A DNA stretch of 64,000 nt, from NCBI GenBank assembly GCA_051294375.1, contig CM119263.1, positions 16,408,532-16,472,531 on the forward strand, given 5' to 3'. Shown one piece after another: positions 48,795 to 61,386 of this stretch (position 1 is its first letter; every line of letters starts with the position of its first letter). Origin of the DNA: Paraspadella gotoi. Lineage: Eukaryota; Chaetognatha. A program made the translations under genes and the position numbers. The notes beneath the pieces were generated by a model. The model searched no databases and was not told where the DNA came from. It saw only the letters and a list, made by a program, of their open reading frames with translations.

Positions 48795-48950
48795 GAGTCT
48801 TGATTGAAAGCTTGCAGGGACCTGCTATGTCATTATAAGAGTGATGGAGGCCTTAAACCACCAAAGCCTGTCCAAAGTCAGGGTCAAGATAGCTTATTTA
48901 TTGAATGAATGGATAATTTTTATATTGGTTGTACCAATTTCATAAATTAA
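48795..48950. repeat. Short dispersed repeat, second member
   Basis: Same unit as 45750-45903, with the shared AAGCTTGCAGGGACCTGCTATGTCA start and the same end. Confidence 0.75.
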
Positions 48951-51900
48951 CACTTCAATGAAAACCGTATCTAAAGATATTGATATTAAAAATGATTTAA
49001 ACTGCTACAATACGTAAATGAGATTGAAGAACTCAATCTCAGTTGAAAAGAACTGCAAGTTATTTTTCTACAGACCTGTGTTATTTTTGCCTCAAGATAA
49101 CTTTGTCCGGTTTTCGGATAACTTATCACTAAGTTAGTCTTGTGAATGAGACGTTTTGCTCTGTCTAAAATCCAAAAGCTTTTGTTTCGAGGACAGTGAC
49201 CACTGTCTATCTTACGGAAAATACCTCGAGGCAGATTGNNNNNNNNNNTACGTATAAACAAATAAGCAATTTCATACAGGAGCTTGCCAAAAAAGTGGAC
49301 AGTTATGAGAAAAGAAGAACGGACGAAATCGGATGAAGAGAAGAGGCCGACTTGAAATATACGCGCCTGAAAAACGCCAGGGGCGTCGCCAGCAACCCAC
49401 GCCGTCGGAAACTCTGAAAGAAAGGCCGGCGGAAACTGCGACCGTAAAAACGTTCGATGGGAACATTTTTCGCGGTTATTTATCATTCGGTCCGAGAACC
49501 GCGACGTTGGAAACATTTTCGTCGTCGCTCCGCGGCCTCTTTCGCTTCTTTTCAGCCACGCCCATTTCATTCTAAATCCCATATTGCGAAGCGACATTCG
49601 AAATTAATTATTATGCGAAAATCTCGTGCTCATTTGCATATTTCTGTAGCTGAATGCACATTACATGTTTGTAAATAATGTTTATCAGAGGTCAATTTCA
49701 TTTCAAACTTGCCCCGATCAAAACGCCCTTTTCCCCTTTTAAACTAGAAAACATTTTTCCATTCAATTTTTTTTTTTACATATCCCGCCGGGAATTTTCT
49801 CCTTTTTTACTATTTTTTTTCCTCAGTTTTCAAACTGAATGGTTTCACTTCCGGATCCCCAGTTGCGCAAGAGCCTCAGCTTTGCGGAGGGTGGGTTCCC
49901 TCTGCACGTCTCGTCCTTTCCGCCCCATGGGCACGGCGCGCGGCCCTTCAAAAGAAAGCCGCGGGACCGAATCGAAGCTTTTATGCCCAATTTCGTGTCT
50001 CTTTTTGAGGCCCGAAGTTTTCTCTTTCGGCCTCTTGACACCATGAACCAATTTTATAATTTTTTAACGAAGCCTTCCCTGCAAAACGTCCCAATACCGT
50101 TTTAACGTTTTAAAAGCATTTAATTATTCTTTAGTTAGCCTTTTGTTATAATGATCAACCATCATATGTCTTTTTTTCAAGCTCAGTCTCTCGCTTCCAT
50201 TATTTTTACCCATAATCCTTATCTTTTTCGCGTATCTTTATCTCGTCGCTGACTCCATCCCTTCGATCTATCCAAGTTTCTTCCTTTGTTTCGTTTTTCA
50301 AACTGAATTTTCCCCCCAAAAGGTTAAAAAGTAAGTTTCCACACTTTTGTTGGGGCAAAAAAAATCGGGAAGAAAAAAACAAAGGGGGAAAAATATTCGG
50401 GCCGAATGACGTTACAATTTCAGATTTAAACAAAATTCTATGGATTTTCAAAACATATATTATATTTTAATCCGAATTTTTTTAATCAGTTTTTGGTCAT
50501 TCGGCAACTTTTTTATCGTCTTGATCAATGATCGTCTTATCCTGGTCGTAAACCAGTCTCCGTATTGCTTATTACTGTCATTCCTATTCGTGCTAACCGG
50601 TCGTACAAAATTGTCCAACATACGGGAAAAAAAATACGATTGGCTCTTCGCTTCCCTTTTCCCTGGATATTGACACAATTTCAACTTTTCGTGCTGCGTA
50701 CTTTAGCAGTCTGTTTCCCTAATTCCTCAAAGAATTCTCCTTTAAACTCACGAGTGAAAAAAAAAGAAAGAGACACATAAGAAAAAAAAAAGCAAAAAAA
50801 TCTAGGTGCAAACATTTTCTTCTTCTTGAAATGGAGATCGATTCTAGGTTCTCAAAGGTAACAAAAAAAAAAAAAAAAAAAAAGCCGGCCTCCCTTCCAT
50901 CTCATTCCAGGTTCTTGGGAGTTCCCCTTGCCCTCCCTTGCCGATCTTCCAATGCCTCCTTTTACCCTCATCTCTCCAGGCCCCACTCTCCTTTGAGTCC
51001 CAAGGCCCGCATTTGTTTTTCTCTCGCAACCGAAGCGAGGCGGCGCCAATGAAATCCCCGCTTTTGTGTGGAGAGCGTGGGGTTGGCGGGGCGGAAAGGG
51101 GGAAGGGTTAGTGAAAGGGAATTCACGGGAAGGACGACGGACGAAATAAAAAGGCGAAGTTTTGTGAAAAAGCGCCAGGCCCAGTGATGGTCGAGAGATG
51201 GTCGCGATTGGGTGAGTCAATGATAAGCGGGAGATTCGTTAGATTTCCGTAAGTTGAGGCGGTGAGGCAGTTGGCGGGAAAAGCCATTGAGGACGGAAGG
51301 TCGCGAGGCGTACCCGAAGACGCGCGACGGAAAGCGTTAAACTTTAAAGCGAAAAAAAAGAGATACAACTGGGGAGGACTTTCTGTTGGAACATTTTGGT
51401 TTATTTATTAGGAACTAAAGGGTGAATATGTTAGCTTTATTAGCCTTAGCGATATCGTGGTAGTCAGTTATTATTTTATGTCCATCTAAATAATTTTAAA
51501 TGACTAAATTGATGTAATTTCGAAAAAGCTTATCAATCGACGTTAGACACCGATTTCTTTGAATTGCGAATCTTTAGGTCGTATTCATCCTCTTTCCACT
51601 ATTTACATTTACTACCAAGCCGATCTGCCCAAACGCATGACAACCTCTTAAACCACAAATCACCGTCTCTTTCCAGTCGATCACAACAAGGCTTCACCAC
51701 CAATCACTAATCTTCTCTCAGCCTCGGTTTCCATCTTCCCTCTCAATCTCCTCCGGAATCTTGAGATTAAAAAAAAAATCAAATTGAAAATTGCAATTTT
51801 TTTTTTTTCGAGGGGACGAAGAGATCGATGAGAAAATGAGGTGGGGGGGCGGGGGGGCGGGAGTTTCGAGTTTTGAATCTTAATTCGTCGACACCGAATT

Positions 51901-52440
51901 TACAGAATATTTAATGAGTTTTTAAAGTTGAAAGGGAAGGAGGGAGGAAAGGAAAGAAGGAAGAAAGGGATTGAGACGAGGCAGATAGAAAAAAAATAAT
52001 GGAAGAAAAAAAAAAGAACGAGAGAAACCATAAAAAAAAGAAAGAAAACTATAAAAAAGAAAGAAAGAAGGAGAGAGAGAAAAAAAAAGCTGGGATTATA
52101 CGGGGCTGATGTTAGCGGCGAATGGCCTCGATTATGGTTTCGGCGGAAACCGCGGCGAGAATGCCATAATTTCCTCAAGGGCTAATTCTCGAGTCCGTGC
52201 CCCTTTTCCCTTTCCCGCTTTTATCGTGGACCTTGGAACGGTGACCGTTAGTCGATCGGTTATGGTTTAAACTGCTACTGTTGGATCATTTCGTACTTTT
52301 TTTTAACCACAATAGTCAAACTAACATTAAATTTTTCTTAGTCGAACTGAAGCCGCTCTTTTCGTTAACTTTCTCCTCACGCTTAAAAAAAAAAGAAAAA
52401 AAAAAGAGCAATAACTGCGTCCATTTTATTTCCTCGACAA

Positions 52441-52831
52441 CGTTGACCTAGAAACCTTTCATAGAGCGAACGGAGGCTTCCTCTGCGCAACGGCCACGCC
52501 CATCATTCACTCGCGCGACCTTAAAAAACGGCGTTTCTCGGCTCTGACCAAAGTGACCACCGCCGCGCGCTGGGCAGCGTCGCCGCGTCCGGTTCACGCC
52601 GACGCTCCCACTCGCCCCCGCAGCGCCCGGTGTACGCCACCGCCGCCTCCGACGCAGCCGCCGCCGCACGTCGCCGGAACCATAAAACATCCCGACGGCG
52701 ACGCGAGAGATAATTCAGCGGAAATGGAAAACGTTCGTCATCGATCGAATCCGTCCTCTTCCTCGTTGTCGTTGTTGTTGTCCGGGAGTGTGAGGAGGAA
52801 ACACTTTATCTTTGAGCATAAAGAATGAGGC
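52441..52831. other. GC/CpG-rich island, possible exon or promoter
   Basis: A Pro/Arg-rich plus-strand frame of 91 codons (52553-52828) and a Gly/Arg-rich minus-strand frame overlap here. Neither has a recognisable domain. It could be a CpG-rich promoter for an unseen gene. Confidence 0.3.
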
Positions 52832-52841
52832 AACACTCAGA

Positions 52842-52854
52842 GTTGCCTGGCGAC
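52842..52854. promoter_or_regulatory. X-box-like site (RFX candidate)
   Basis: GTTGCCTGGCGAC is one base from GTTGCC-T-GGCAAC. It is present again in the duplicate at 62007 onward. No gene start is established within a few hundred bases. Confidence 0.25.
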
Positions 52855-53119
52855 GTAAATTGGTTTCACTTGCCTACTTTCTGACATAATTTTGGTTATG
52901 TTTATAATATTTTGGGACCGTACACTTTGGGGTTTTTTTTCCCCAAAAATAATACATGAATGCCAAAGTTTTCGAGACTTGAGAGAAGTTATCCCACGTT
53001 CATCTGAAAAGGCGTAAACGCTCATCTCCCCAGCAGTTCGGTTTTGGTGTAATAATGTCGGGAAGGAAACATCGGGATTGACACCGAACGTTTCTTTTGT
53101 TTTGACGGGGAATTCGCGC

Positions 53120-53224
<105 letters not shown>

Positions 53225-53707
53225 ACTCAAGGGAAGGGGTGAGAGGGAGAGACTAGGATGAATCATTCTCGAAATACTAAAAGAGGATTGGTCGGAGAAC
53301 GGATGGAAAGAAAGAATAAAAAGAATGGAATAAGGAGAGAGAGAAAGGAGATTGAAAAAAATGAGAGCGAGCGGATAAGAAAATGGGACTGAGGCTTTAG
53401 TCGCGTAACCAAATGAAACAATCGAAACAACGAAAGACAAAAACGGATAAGAAAAAAAGAAGGAATATATATTTGGACGAAGCTAAAGGGGGAAAAAAAA
53501 GAAAAAAGCCAAGGAACGAAGAATAACGAATCGTTGATTGTTAAAGAAAACAAAAAACATGGAGCTCGAGTTTTCCGAAAAAAATAATTCCCAACACAAA
53601 ACTATTCGAAAACCGAAAGAAAAAAAAATATCTTGGTATTAGTAATATTCTTCAAAAAAAAAGAAAGACAAGAAAGAAAGAAAAAATACGAGGGCGAAAG
53701 GAAAACA

Positions 53708-53962
53708 ATGAAGGCTCATTCCCAACAATCGGAAAGTCTGCGTCGAATCTGTTTTCCAGCGCCTCTATTGTATCCTCTCGAAAGGCGAACGGTTGAAACC
53801 GACAAAAGAACAATGGGGGGAACTCACTCGCGAGAATGTGAAGAGGGTGACGATGACGATGACGATTTGGATGGCGAAAGAGATGAATACGGCGAAGAGG
53901 TGCGAGTCGATGATGATGATGATGAGGATGATGATCGTGAGTATCACAGAAAAAAGAGGTGA
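53708..53962 (+). CDS. Possible small acidic ORF, 84 aa
   Basis: The ATG at 53708 opens MKAHSQQSESLRR..., followed by two Asp/Glu runs (EEGDDDDDDLDGE, VDDDDDEDDDRE) and a basic end RKKR before TGA. An alternative internal start gives MGGTHSRE. The acidic runs come from GATGAC repeats, so this may be chance. In the duplicate at about 63018 the frame is broken. There is no homology I can name. Confidence 0.2.
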   Translation: MKAHSQQSESLRRICFPAPLLYPLERRTVETDKRTMGGTHSRECEEGDDDDDDLDGERDEYGEEVRVDDDDDEDDDREYHRKKR

Positions 53963-54498
53963 CGTTGATTGCCCAAAAGATACAAAGAGACATTTATCAT
54001 TACCATCACTTTTCCTCGATTTATTCAATTTTCGTGAAAAGGTTTTTTTTTTGGCTCAGACGATAGTGGAGTTAAGCGACGTCGAGTAAAACCGAAATCA
54101 ACATCAACGAAAAAAAAAAAAAAAAAAAAAGAAAAACGGGAAGATGATTGAGTCCGATGTTGACGACGACGACGACGACGAACACGACGATCGAGATGAT
54201 GAAGACGACGATCGAAATGAAAGAGCGAGTTTTTGCAAAGTCTTGCCCAAATTCGGGCTTCCGAATCCTTTATAAACCTCGTTAACGAGAAGGTTGGATC
54301 TTCCCGCCGATAAACTTCGAGGTTCGATCAAAAACTAAACTCCAAATCTCTCCGCGATCGACTTCACACGCTGCCTCGTCCGTTTTCAAAACGAACCAAT
54401 CCAATCATCTAACGCTCCCTATCCTTCCCCACCCCTTCAACCCCCTCTCCCCCGTCCGAAGGCTTCTTTCTCCTCATCGCTTCGCGATCGCGGATCGA

Positions 54499-54501
54499 GA
54501 G

Positions 54502-54572
<71 letters not shown>

Positions 54573-54580
54573 GAGAGAAG
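54499..54580. repeat. (GA)n microsatellite
   Basis: About 38 GA units with one GATGAG break. Confidence 0.95.
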
Positions 54581-55154
54581 AAAAATTGTTTTTCGATTTT
54601 TATTCTCTTTTTTGGTGATTTTGGGGCAAAACTGTATCAGCGAAATAAAACAACAACAAAACTAAGACCGTTGAAAAAAAAAATTGTTATTTAGCGTATA
54701 AACCTGGCCAATTTTCTCTTTCAGAACTTTTTCTGCTGTTGTGATAAAATAAAGCGAATGAACAAAAAAAAATTCTTCGGTCGTTACTCGTAAGCCGTTA
54801 CATGTTGACGTTTTCATGCGTTACAGGATGTGTTTTTCTTTAGCATATTAATCATCCGAAAAAAAAAGGAATAACAAAAAAAAAAAAAAAAAAAAAAATT
54901 TTTCGCTCATATTTGACGGAGAACGCATACAACCATTTTCACCATCATCTACATTAATCTCGCCAACTGAGTCGTAAAATGACGACCAACTCGTCAAAAG
55001 GCGACTTGTAAATTCTTATAACGGTCACCGAACAGAAACTTCGAAAGATTTTCCGGGATTTAAAGGAACGAATGAGAAGCTCGTCCTGAACCGAGCTCAC
55101 GCGTCCCCCTTTTCTTACCTCACCATTTATTACCTCACTTGGCCCGGAATCAAA

Positions 55155-57638
55155 ATGAGAAACTTTAACGAATTCGAGTTTTTTCGAATGATGGAAGAAC
55201 AAAATCGTCTTTTGCACCTTCTGTCCGTTCACAGGTGAGTTAAATATAAAATTAAAACGAATTATTTTGATCGAGTAAGGGATTTTTTAAATTTATGAAG
55301 TCTTAGAAACAAAGATCACAAAATAATATTGGTTTTAGTCCCCCTGGGGGCCGCTCCCGGGGGGCTGCCTCGCGGGGCGCCCTTTGCTCTAAAACCGGAG
55401 GGCGGGTAGTTTTGGAAGATGACATACTTGCTCTCTCTTTCCAGAATCGGATCGGACGGCAACACGGTGCTCCACAAGGCGGCCTACTTCGGAAGGCTCC
55501 GACTCGTTAGTCAACTCATCGACTGGGGAACGATTTTGGATCAGAAGAATACGGCGGGGGAGACAGCGCTGACTTACTCGTTGCTGGCCAGACAGACACA
55601 GGTAATAGAAAAAAACAACACTTTATTTGAACTATTAAGCGTCTTGACTAGACCTGAAATATTAAAATAATCGGCTCTGTTATGCACAACAAAATATAAA
55701 AAAATCCGGAAGCGAAACAGACGGTTCACGAAAAGAAGAGACTCTCTTATCCAAATCACTTCCTTTTATATTTACCGTAAATCCTAATAGAAGCAGCTTT
55801 TGTTTGGATCTTCCTCCCTTCAAATAGGACTCGATTAAACGTATCATTTTTCTCCTTTTCTTATTTCTTAGAAAAAAAAAAAAAACTATTTTTTCTTCCT
55901 CTGCTTTGTTTTGTTTTTCTTTCTCTTTCGTTTTAATGTATTAAGTTTTCTATCCCTTTCTCTTCTTTAAAAAGTTCTAAGAATAAAAAAATAAAAGATA
56001 ATAAAAAAATCATTAAACATTTTATTCATTTCATGAGCCATGAGGGCATCGATCACAAATATTCTTAATGGCTGGGATCGATGTAGACGATAAATCTATT
56101 AAAACGATAGATGAACAAAAAAGAGCCAAGTGAATTGTTATACTCCATCATTTTCAACTCACTTTCCTTCCCAGGTCTCTCGTCTCCTCATCCAACACGG
56201 CGCCGACGTTAACGTTCGTCCGGTCGGTCGGAAGCAAGGTGGCGCCACGCCGTTGCAAGCGGCTATGGCCAACGAGGACGCCGCTATGGTGGCGTTAATC
56301 GTCGACGCCGGGTGCTCCATCTCCCAGGAGGCATTTCTGGATAACGTTTCGGTGGGTAACAGTGAAAGAAAAAGGGGGAGGGATAAAGGTTTCACTAATG
56401 AAGCGATTACGAAAAACTAACCTAATTTTTCTTTTACTAAATCCTCAATTTTCTTTGAAAACAAGCACCAAAATGTGAAATATAACTTGGTGACGTTTAT
56501 AAAACCAGGAAACCCAACAGACTCTACTTGTGTCATTTAATTTAAACTGTTTTCTCTTTGTCAAAGATAGTTTTAATTAAAATTTTAAAATATTTTTTGA
56601 TCGAACATGGGATCTGAATTTTTTTCGTAATTTCTGGGATAGTCGAGATGATTTGATTTGTCTCTTGCCCCGAATTAGGTGGACGAAATCAAAGACTACG
56701 CCTCCAAAGACGAGATGGCGGCGCTCGTGCTGCGTCTGCATCACTACCGCACCTGCCGCCCTTCCTCACTCCAGCAACTCTGCCGCAAAGCCATTCGGTC
56801 CCAAATGCGGAAAAGCGCCAAGGGACGAGACATTTGGGGACGGATCGAGACGCTGGAGTGTCCAAAGATCCTCAAGGAATACCTCACCTTCAGGACGCCT
56901 AGCGATTTCGGCTGCGGTGGACGTCACGACTGTGATGATAACCGACCCATCAATGCTGGGGTTGGCGGCGACGGTATTGTCCCTGCTGCCGCTGCTGCCG
57001 AAAGCGAAAGGGGAGTCAACCAAGCTCAAAATGCTATTGCCCTGGTTGTCGATGTGGATGAGGACCCTAGTAACTCGGTTGATGCTGGGGTTATTGCGTC
57101 CGCTTCCGCTGACGCATCCGCTTCTGCCCCCACAGCCGCTTCCGATTCCACAGAAGCCGATGTTGATGAAGTCTTCTCGACAGATTCACTCGCGCCAATC
57201 TTCGACTCTTGCCTGGAAGCGGTAGTCGAAGACGTCGTCTCCGACTTCAATGACCAAAACAAACATACTAACGACCAAGTCAACTCATCGCACGTCTCTC
57301 ATGTTTCATCTCTTTTCGAAGAAGCGCCGTCCATCCCCTTCGTCGCAACGAACGAATCCGTCGATTCCGCTCGCGATTCCGCCAGTCTCGAAGCTGCGAT
57401 CGGCGCCGCCGTCGACGCAGCGCCGCTCTTGAACGATGCCGCGTCCGAAAACGAAAACGATGCGCTCCAGATTGCGGTAAATGAAGACAACGTCGATGCC
57501 AACTCGTCCGTCGTTTCCGCCGACGTCGTCGTTGATGATCGAAGCGGGCAAGGCGTAAACCGTGTCTCTCCGTCACGTCATCGGCGATATTCGCGGCGTC
57601 GGAACGCGTCACCCATCGACGTGGCTATAGTCACGTGA
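55155..57638 (+). CDS. Ankyrin-repeat and SOCS-box (ASB-like) protein, four exons, 457 aa
   Basis: Exons 55155-55234, 55445-55601, 56175-56351 and 56679-57638 join in frame at GT-AG sites. There is a stop in frame upstream (55086-55088), and the ATG at 55155 is the first after it. Ankyrin repeats lie at about residues 31-62 (DGNTVLHKAAYFGRLRLVSQL), 64-96 (GETALTYSLLARQ...LLIQHGADVN) and 103-132 (GATPLQAAMANED..). A SOCS box at about 166-209 has a clear BC box (SLQQLCRKAI) and a Cul5-box-like LECPKILKEYL. In known ASB proteins this recruits Elongin B/C and Cullin-5 to ubiquitinate a substrate bound by the ankyrin repeats; here that role is inferred. Only three repeats are visible, fewer than in many ASBs. 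The remaining 250 residues are an acidic Ala/Ser/Asp-rich tail without a domain. Confidence 0.88.
55331..55396. repeat. 66-bp GC-rich hairpin with 8-bp terminal inverted repeats
   Basis: GGTTTTAG (55331-55338) and CTAAAACC (55389-55396) bound a core with CCCCCTGGGGG and CCCGGGGGG, which can fold into nested stems. It occupies a third of intron 1 of the SOCS-box gene. I see no second copy in this window. Confidence 0.6.
55602..56174. other. Intron 2 of the ankyrin/SOCS gene
   Basis: AT-rich, bounded by GTAATA and TTCCCAG. Nothing else was recognised. Confidence 0.8.
56352..56678. other. Intron 3 of the ankyrin/SOCS gene
   Basis: AT-rich, bounded by GTGGGT and GAATTAG. Nothing else was recognised. 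Confidence 0.75.
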
Positions 57639-59282
57639 CTTTTGAGCGATTAAAGAGTTTTGATTTTCGATACATATCATGTGCGATTTTTTTTATGCTT
57701 TATTATATGATTTTATATTCTTATACTTTTTTTTACAACAAAGTTCGTTTATTAAGAAACCATGCCGATTCTTCGATAGAGAGCGGAAAGACGCAACTTA
57801 TCTAAACGTCGGGTCACCGAGACGTTGGACATGAAACTTACATTTTTACGGAGACTTCGAAGAAAAAGAATCTTTCCAAGTCGGGCTCGGTTTTGAAATC
57901 AAAACTCAAAAATCTTCCGTGTTAAAAATACTTTCTGTCTCCGAAGGTGGATGCCTTTTCTAACGTTTTATTCTTTATTGGTCCATATATATACCGTAAA
58001 AGCTTATAACCGCTGGCACCATCTCCATAGATTCTTATCGAAATTTCTCTCCTTTTTTTCGCACCTTCCTATTTTGACTCGATAAGTTTCTGGGGCGCGA
58101 ATCTCTTCGCCTCACCCATCACCGTCTCTCCTTCGGTTCGATCAAACACTCCCGCTTGTTCACGCCCCCCCTCTCCCCGTTCTGACACGCTCCCCTCTCC
58201 CCGATTGTCACGCCCCCCTCTCCCCGCTTGTCACGCTCCCCCCCTCTCCCGCTTGTCACGGCTCGAGCCTCTCCTAAAAGACGCCATTTCTCCACGTCAC
58301 TTCAATTCGTGAGACTTTAACCGCTTCTTTTTTTTAAGACGATCAAGTTTAAGGTTTTACTCCTTTTTTTTTCTCTTTTTTTTTAGCTGATCCCAGTCAT
58401 ACAGCGACCCGTTTCTTATTCGATCACAGACCACTTTTCAATCTCTAAGTTATTTATATCTTTTTCCAATTGCTCCTTCTTTTTAAACGCTCAAAGCCAG
58501 TTCGATTCTTATTTTTTTCGAAAAAAAACATTAAATCTTTTTATTTTTTCTAAAAAGTTCCCATTGTGTTTAGCCATTTTTTTCCTCTTTATCTTTCATT
58601 TTTCGCTTGTTTTGACGTCGGCCCCACCAATCCTTGGTATTCCCCCCCGGTCCTTTTCAATGAAATACATTTTTTTCACATCTTACATGTTCAAGTCCTC
58701 ACAGTTCGCGCCATTTCGTTCCACGTCCATTTTTTTTCTCAAGTGCCACGCCCATTTCTTTTCCCTTTTTTTTGGCCTCGAAAATCGACTTGTTTCCGCT
58801 GATTGGTTCCTCGTTGCGGCGAAGAAGGAATGGCTTCAATTCCCGACTAAATGACGGAAAAATTCCAAAGGTGGAGTTTGGAAAGCGATTCGGCTCATGT
58901 AAGTGAAAAGAAACAAAAAACCGACCGCGCACTTGGGTGGGGGGGGGGAAGTGATATTGGCCAAGTTGATGAGTTATATGTGTAAATAAAGAACCGGATT
59001 GGCTTGGTGAGATGGGAAACGGTAAGGTATCTCATGAGAAGTGAGTTAAATAAAGAAGCACTAAAGAGACTAATAGGACTAATAGGAAATTTAAATTATG
59101 ATTAGCTTCAAGAGATGGGGCCCCTCGATCTGAGCGATATCATGGCTCATGGCGCTTCGATTAAAAGTTGAGACGAAATTAAAAGAAAAAAAATTGATCA
59201 GTGACATCGCGAAAGGCGGAGCAGCCAAATAAAAACTCGGATCGCAGCGGTAATGAGTTTGGAGAAGAGCGTTTTTTCTCTG
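57639..59282. other. 3' flank and intergenic DNA
   Basis: An ATTAAA 10 nt past the stop (57649-57654) is too close to be an obvious polyA signal. A minisatellite follows at 58160-58262, then T-rich DNA and a G-run at 58940-58948. No gene was supported. Confidence 0.5.
58160..58262. repeat. C-rich minisatellite, about 25-bp unit, four copies
   Basis: Units follow the pattern CACGCCCCCCTCTCCCCGCTTGT with small length changes in the C-runs. Confidence 0.85.
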
Positions 59283-59307
59283 NNNNNNNNNNNNNNNNNN
59301 NNNNNNN

Positions 59308-59496
59308 ATATGGCAGACCCGCATTTTTCTTGATGAAAAATTCTCCCCAGTCTTTCGCCGCGCGACGAAACTAAACGAGCGCTGGTCGAACGTTTTCGGC
59401 AAAGTGGAACGTAAGGTGGACGAGAAGATCTACGAGAGTTTGGGGTGGCGAAGTCAGCCGCGCCCGCCGCCACACTCGGCTAGAGTGAAACATTAG
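59308..59496 (+). CDS. Possible last exon of an unidentified gene, cut by a gap
   Basis: After the 25-N gap (59283-59307) a frame is open for 62 codons to TAG at 59494. It has a non-repetitive, coding-like composition (FRRATKLNERWSNVFGK then VERKVDEKIYESLGW and a Pro/Arg-rich end). No ATG starts it, so any upstream part would be in the gap. I do not recognise the family. It could still be chance. Confidence 0.35.
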   Translation: MWQTRIFLDEKFSPVFRRATKLNERWSNVFGKVERKVDEKIYESLGWRSQPRPPPHSARVKH

Positions 59497-61000
59497 AAAT
59501 TGACCGGACACTGTACATGCCGTAAGAAAGCATGTCGCTCGCGCGTGGATTCGTTAACACAGGGGGTGGTTGGCGGTGGAGCGACTGGAGCCGTCACGCA
59601 CTCGCAGTCGGAGAGAATAGAATCGAGCGGGTCGAGTAAACGGAAGACGGGTGAGCGAACTTAGAGGTCAAGGAAAGGTCTCGGGGACAAGTTGTGGGAG
59701 AAAAAGGTTTTCTTGTCTTGGAGGAGAAACTTCGGTTGAGTTCACAAACGGCCTTTTTTTGGCCTCCCGAGAGAGCAAGCAAGGGAAGAAAAAGAAAAAG
59801 TGCCCGGGCGGAAATTCGATCTCTCTCCGCGAAATCTCGCAACCAAAAGAACCAAACCAAACAAAAAGCAAAACTGCCATGTCGGAATAAATTCTCTAGT
59901 CTTCTCTCAAATCTCTGGAAACACACAAGGCACTTTTCTTACCTTCTCTCTTTTTTTTCTCAAAATCCTCTTCGTACTTCAACTTGATCTTTTCTACTAA
60001 CTCTAAGTCTTTTAGTATATGGTATTATTATGTAATCCTTGCTTACTGTCTCTCTCTCTCTCTCCTCTCGCCTCTCTCCTCCTCCCTTATTCCCTCTCAC
60101 TCAATTACCTACTTCTCTCTTCCTCAGCGTCCCGACGCGAGATTTCGGGCCACAGTTCACTGGGACCGTCATAACGAACCGCCCTGTGCCGTCATACGAC
60201 CCGGCATCGCACGCTCATGCACTGCTCGCCCGCGCGAGACTCCGGCGGCCCGGATGCTGGAACCGGCGTCCTTCGGCGTCGTTTCCCGGCGGGAAAACGC
60301 TTCGTCACGGTCTCCATCGCCCGGCCGCGCTCGAGCGCCCGGGATCGCGTTTACTAAATGCGCACGTGCGTGAACGCGTCCCCCCCTCAAATATTCTCAC
60401 ACTCACGGCAATATTTTATCCCCCCGCTTTCCTAAATACTAATCATTACTTCCTCTCTATCCAGGTGCACGGCCCGTTTTAATTTCCCCTCGTTATTTAT
60501 GTTAACCCCCTTTTTTTAGAATAAATTATTCCCCTGATTTTTTGATTTTCTTTACCTAGTAAAGACTTTTTTCCTTATCCTTTTTTCTTTCGCTACTTCA
60601 CTTTTATCCAACTTCCCGCGATTTCCTCGAACTCTTTTCAATCTTCTCGCTCTCATGCACTTTTTTTAAATTCAATTCTTCCAAACCTTTTTGCCATCCT
60701 CTTCTCAAATTTTCTACTTCCTTAATGACTTTGTTCCTCTCACTACCTCTGTCTTTCCTTATGTTATTTTTTCCCTCTCTTTTTGTCGAACATTGTACAC
60801 CCCTCCTTCTGCTCTCCCTCTCTTCTTCTTCTCCTTCTTTCCCTTTTGGTCCTGTTCTACACACTCGCCTTACTCATCTACCTTCTTCTCAACATTCTCG
60901 TCTCCGCTTTCCATTTCTCAACTCAGCTCCCGGGTTCTCTGCGCCTTCGCCGTCGCACGCGTCACGCGATACTTAGTTGAACGCGCGGCGTGAAGAAGGA
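59497..61000. other. Intergenic; GC-rich block, no gene established
   Basis: (CT)n lies at about 60049-60075. 60125-60395 is a GC/CpG-rich block preceded by CTTCCTCAG, which looks like a splice acceptor, with two overlapping open frames. Neither shows a known domain. T/C-rich DNA follows. Confidence 0.4.
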
Positions 61001-61015
61001 GAGAGAGAGAGAGAG

Positions 61016-61085
<70 letters not shown>

Positions 61086-61086
61086 C

Positions 61087-61140
<54 letters not shown>

Positions 61141-61141
61141 T
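61001..61141. repeat. (GA)n microsatellite
   Basis: About 65 GA units with GGAGAG and GCAGAGAC interruptions. Confidence 0.95.
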
Positions 61142-61355
61142 GAGAGAGAAGGTAAGGAAGGCCAACAGTGGGGCCAAAAAGGGAAAAAAAAAACGAAAGT
61201 ATAAAAGAAAAGAGTACCCTCCTTATGCAGGTGGAGAGAAGAGGGGGGAAAGAGAGAAAGAAGAAAGTAAAGAAGTGGCCAGAAAGTTGAGAGGATAAGT
61301 AAAAGGGTGAAAAAACTTCACCTCACCTTATTAATTTTTCACGTGAGAGAGGAAG

Positions 61356-61386
<31 letters not shown>

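Larger units (their letters stand above)
47336..52440. other. Intergenic, no gene established
   Basis: Mixed AT-rich DNA with CpG-rich islands at about 48400-48770 and 49320-49560, poly-A runs, and a 10-N gap at 49239-49248. Open frames of 80-200 codons exist on both strands of the islands but overlap one another and show no domain or splice support. An X-box-like site is at 48364-48377. Confidence 0.45.

Noticed and set aside
48986-49597. 203-codon minus-strand frame
   Set aside because: It crosses a 10-N gap and overlaps competing plus-strand frames, with no domain recognised.
60039-60482. Possible exon in the GC-rich block after CTTCCTCAG
   Set aside because: Two frames are open and neither shows a known motif or partner exon. 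It is recorded only as an intergenic GC-rich block.
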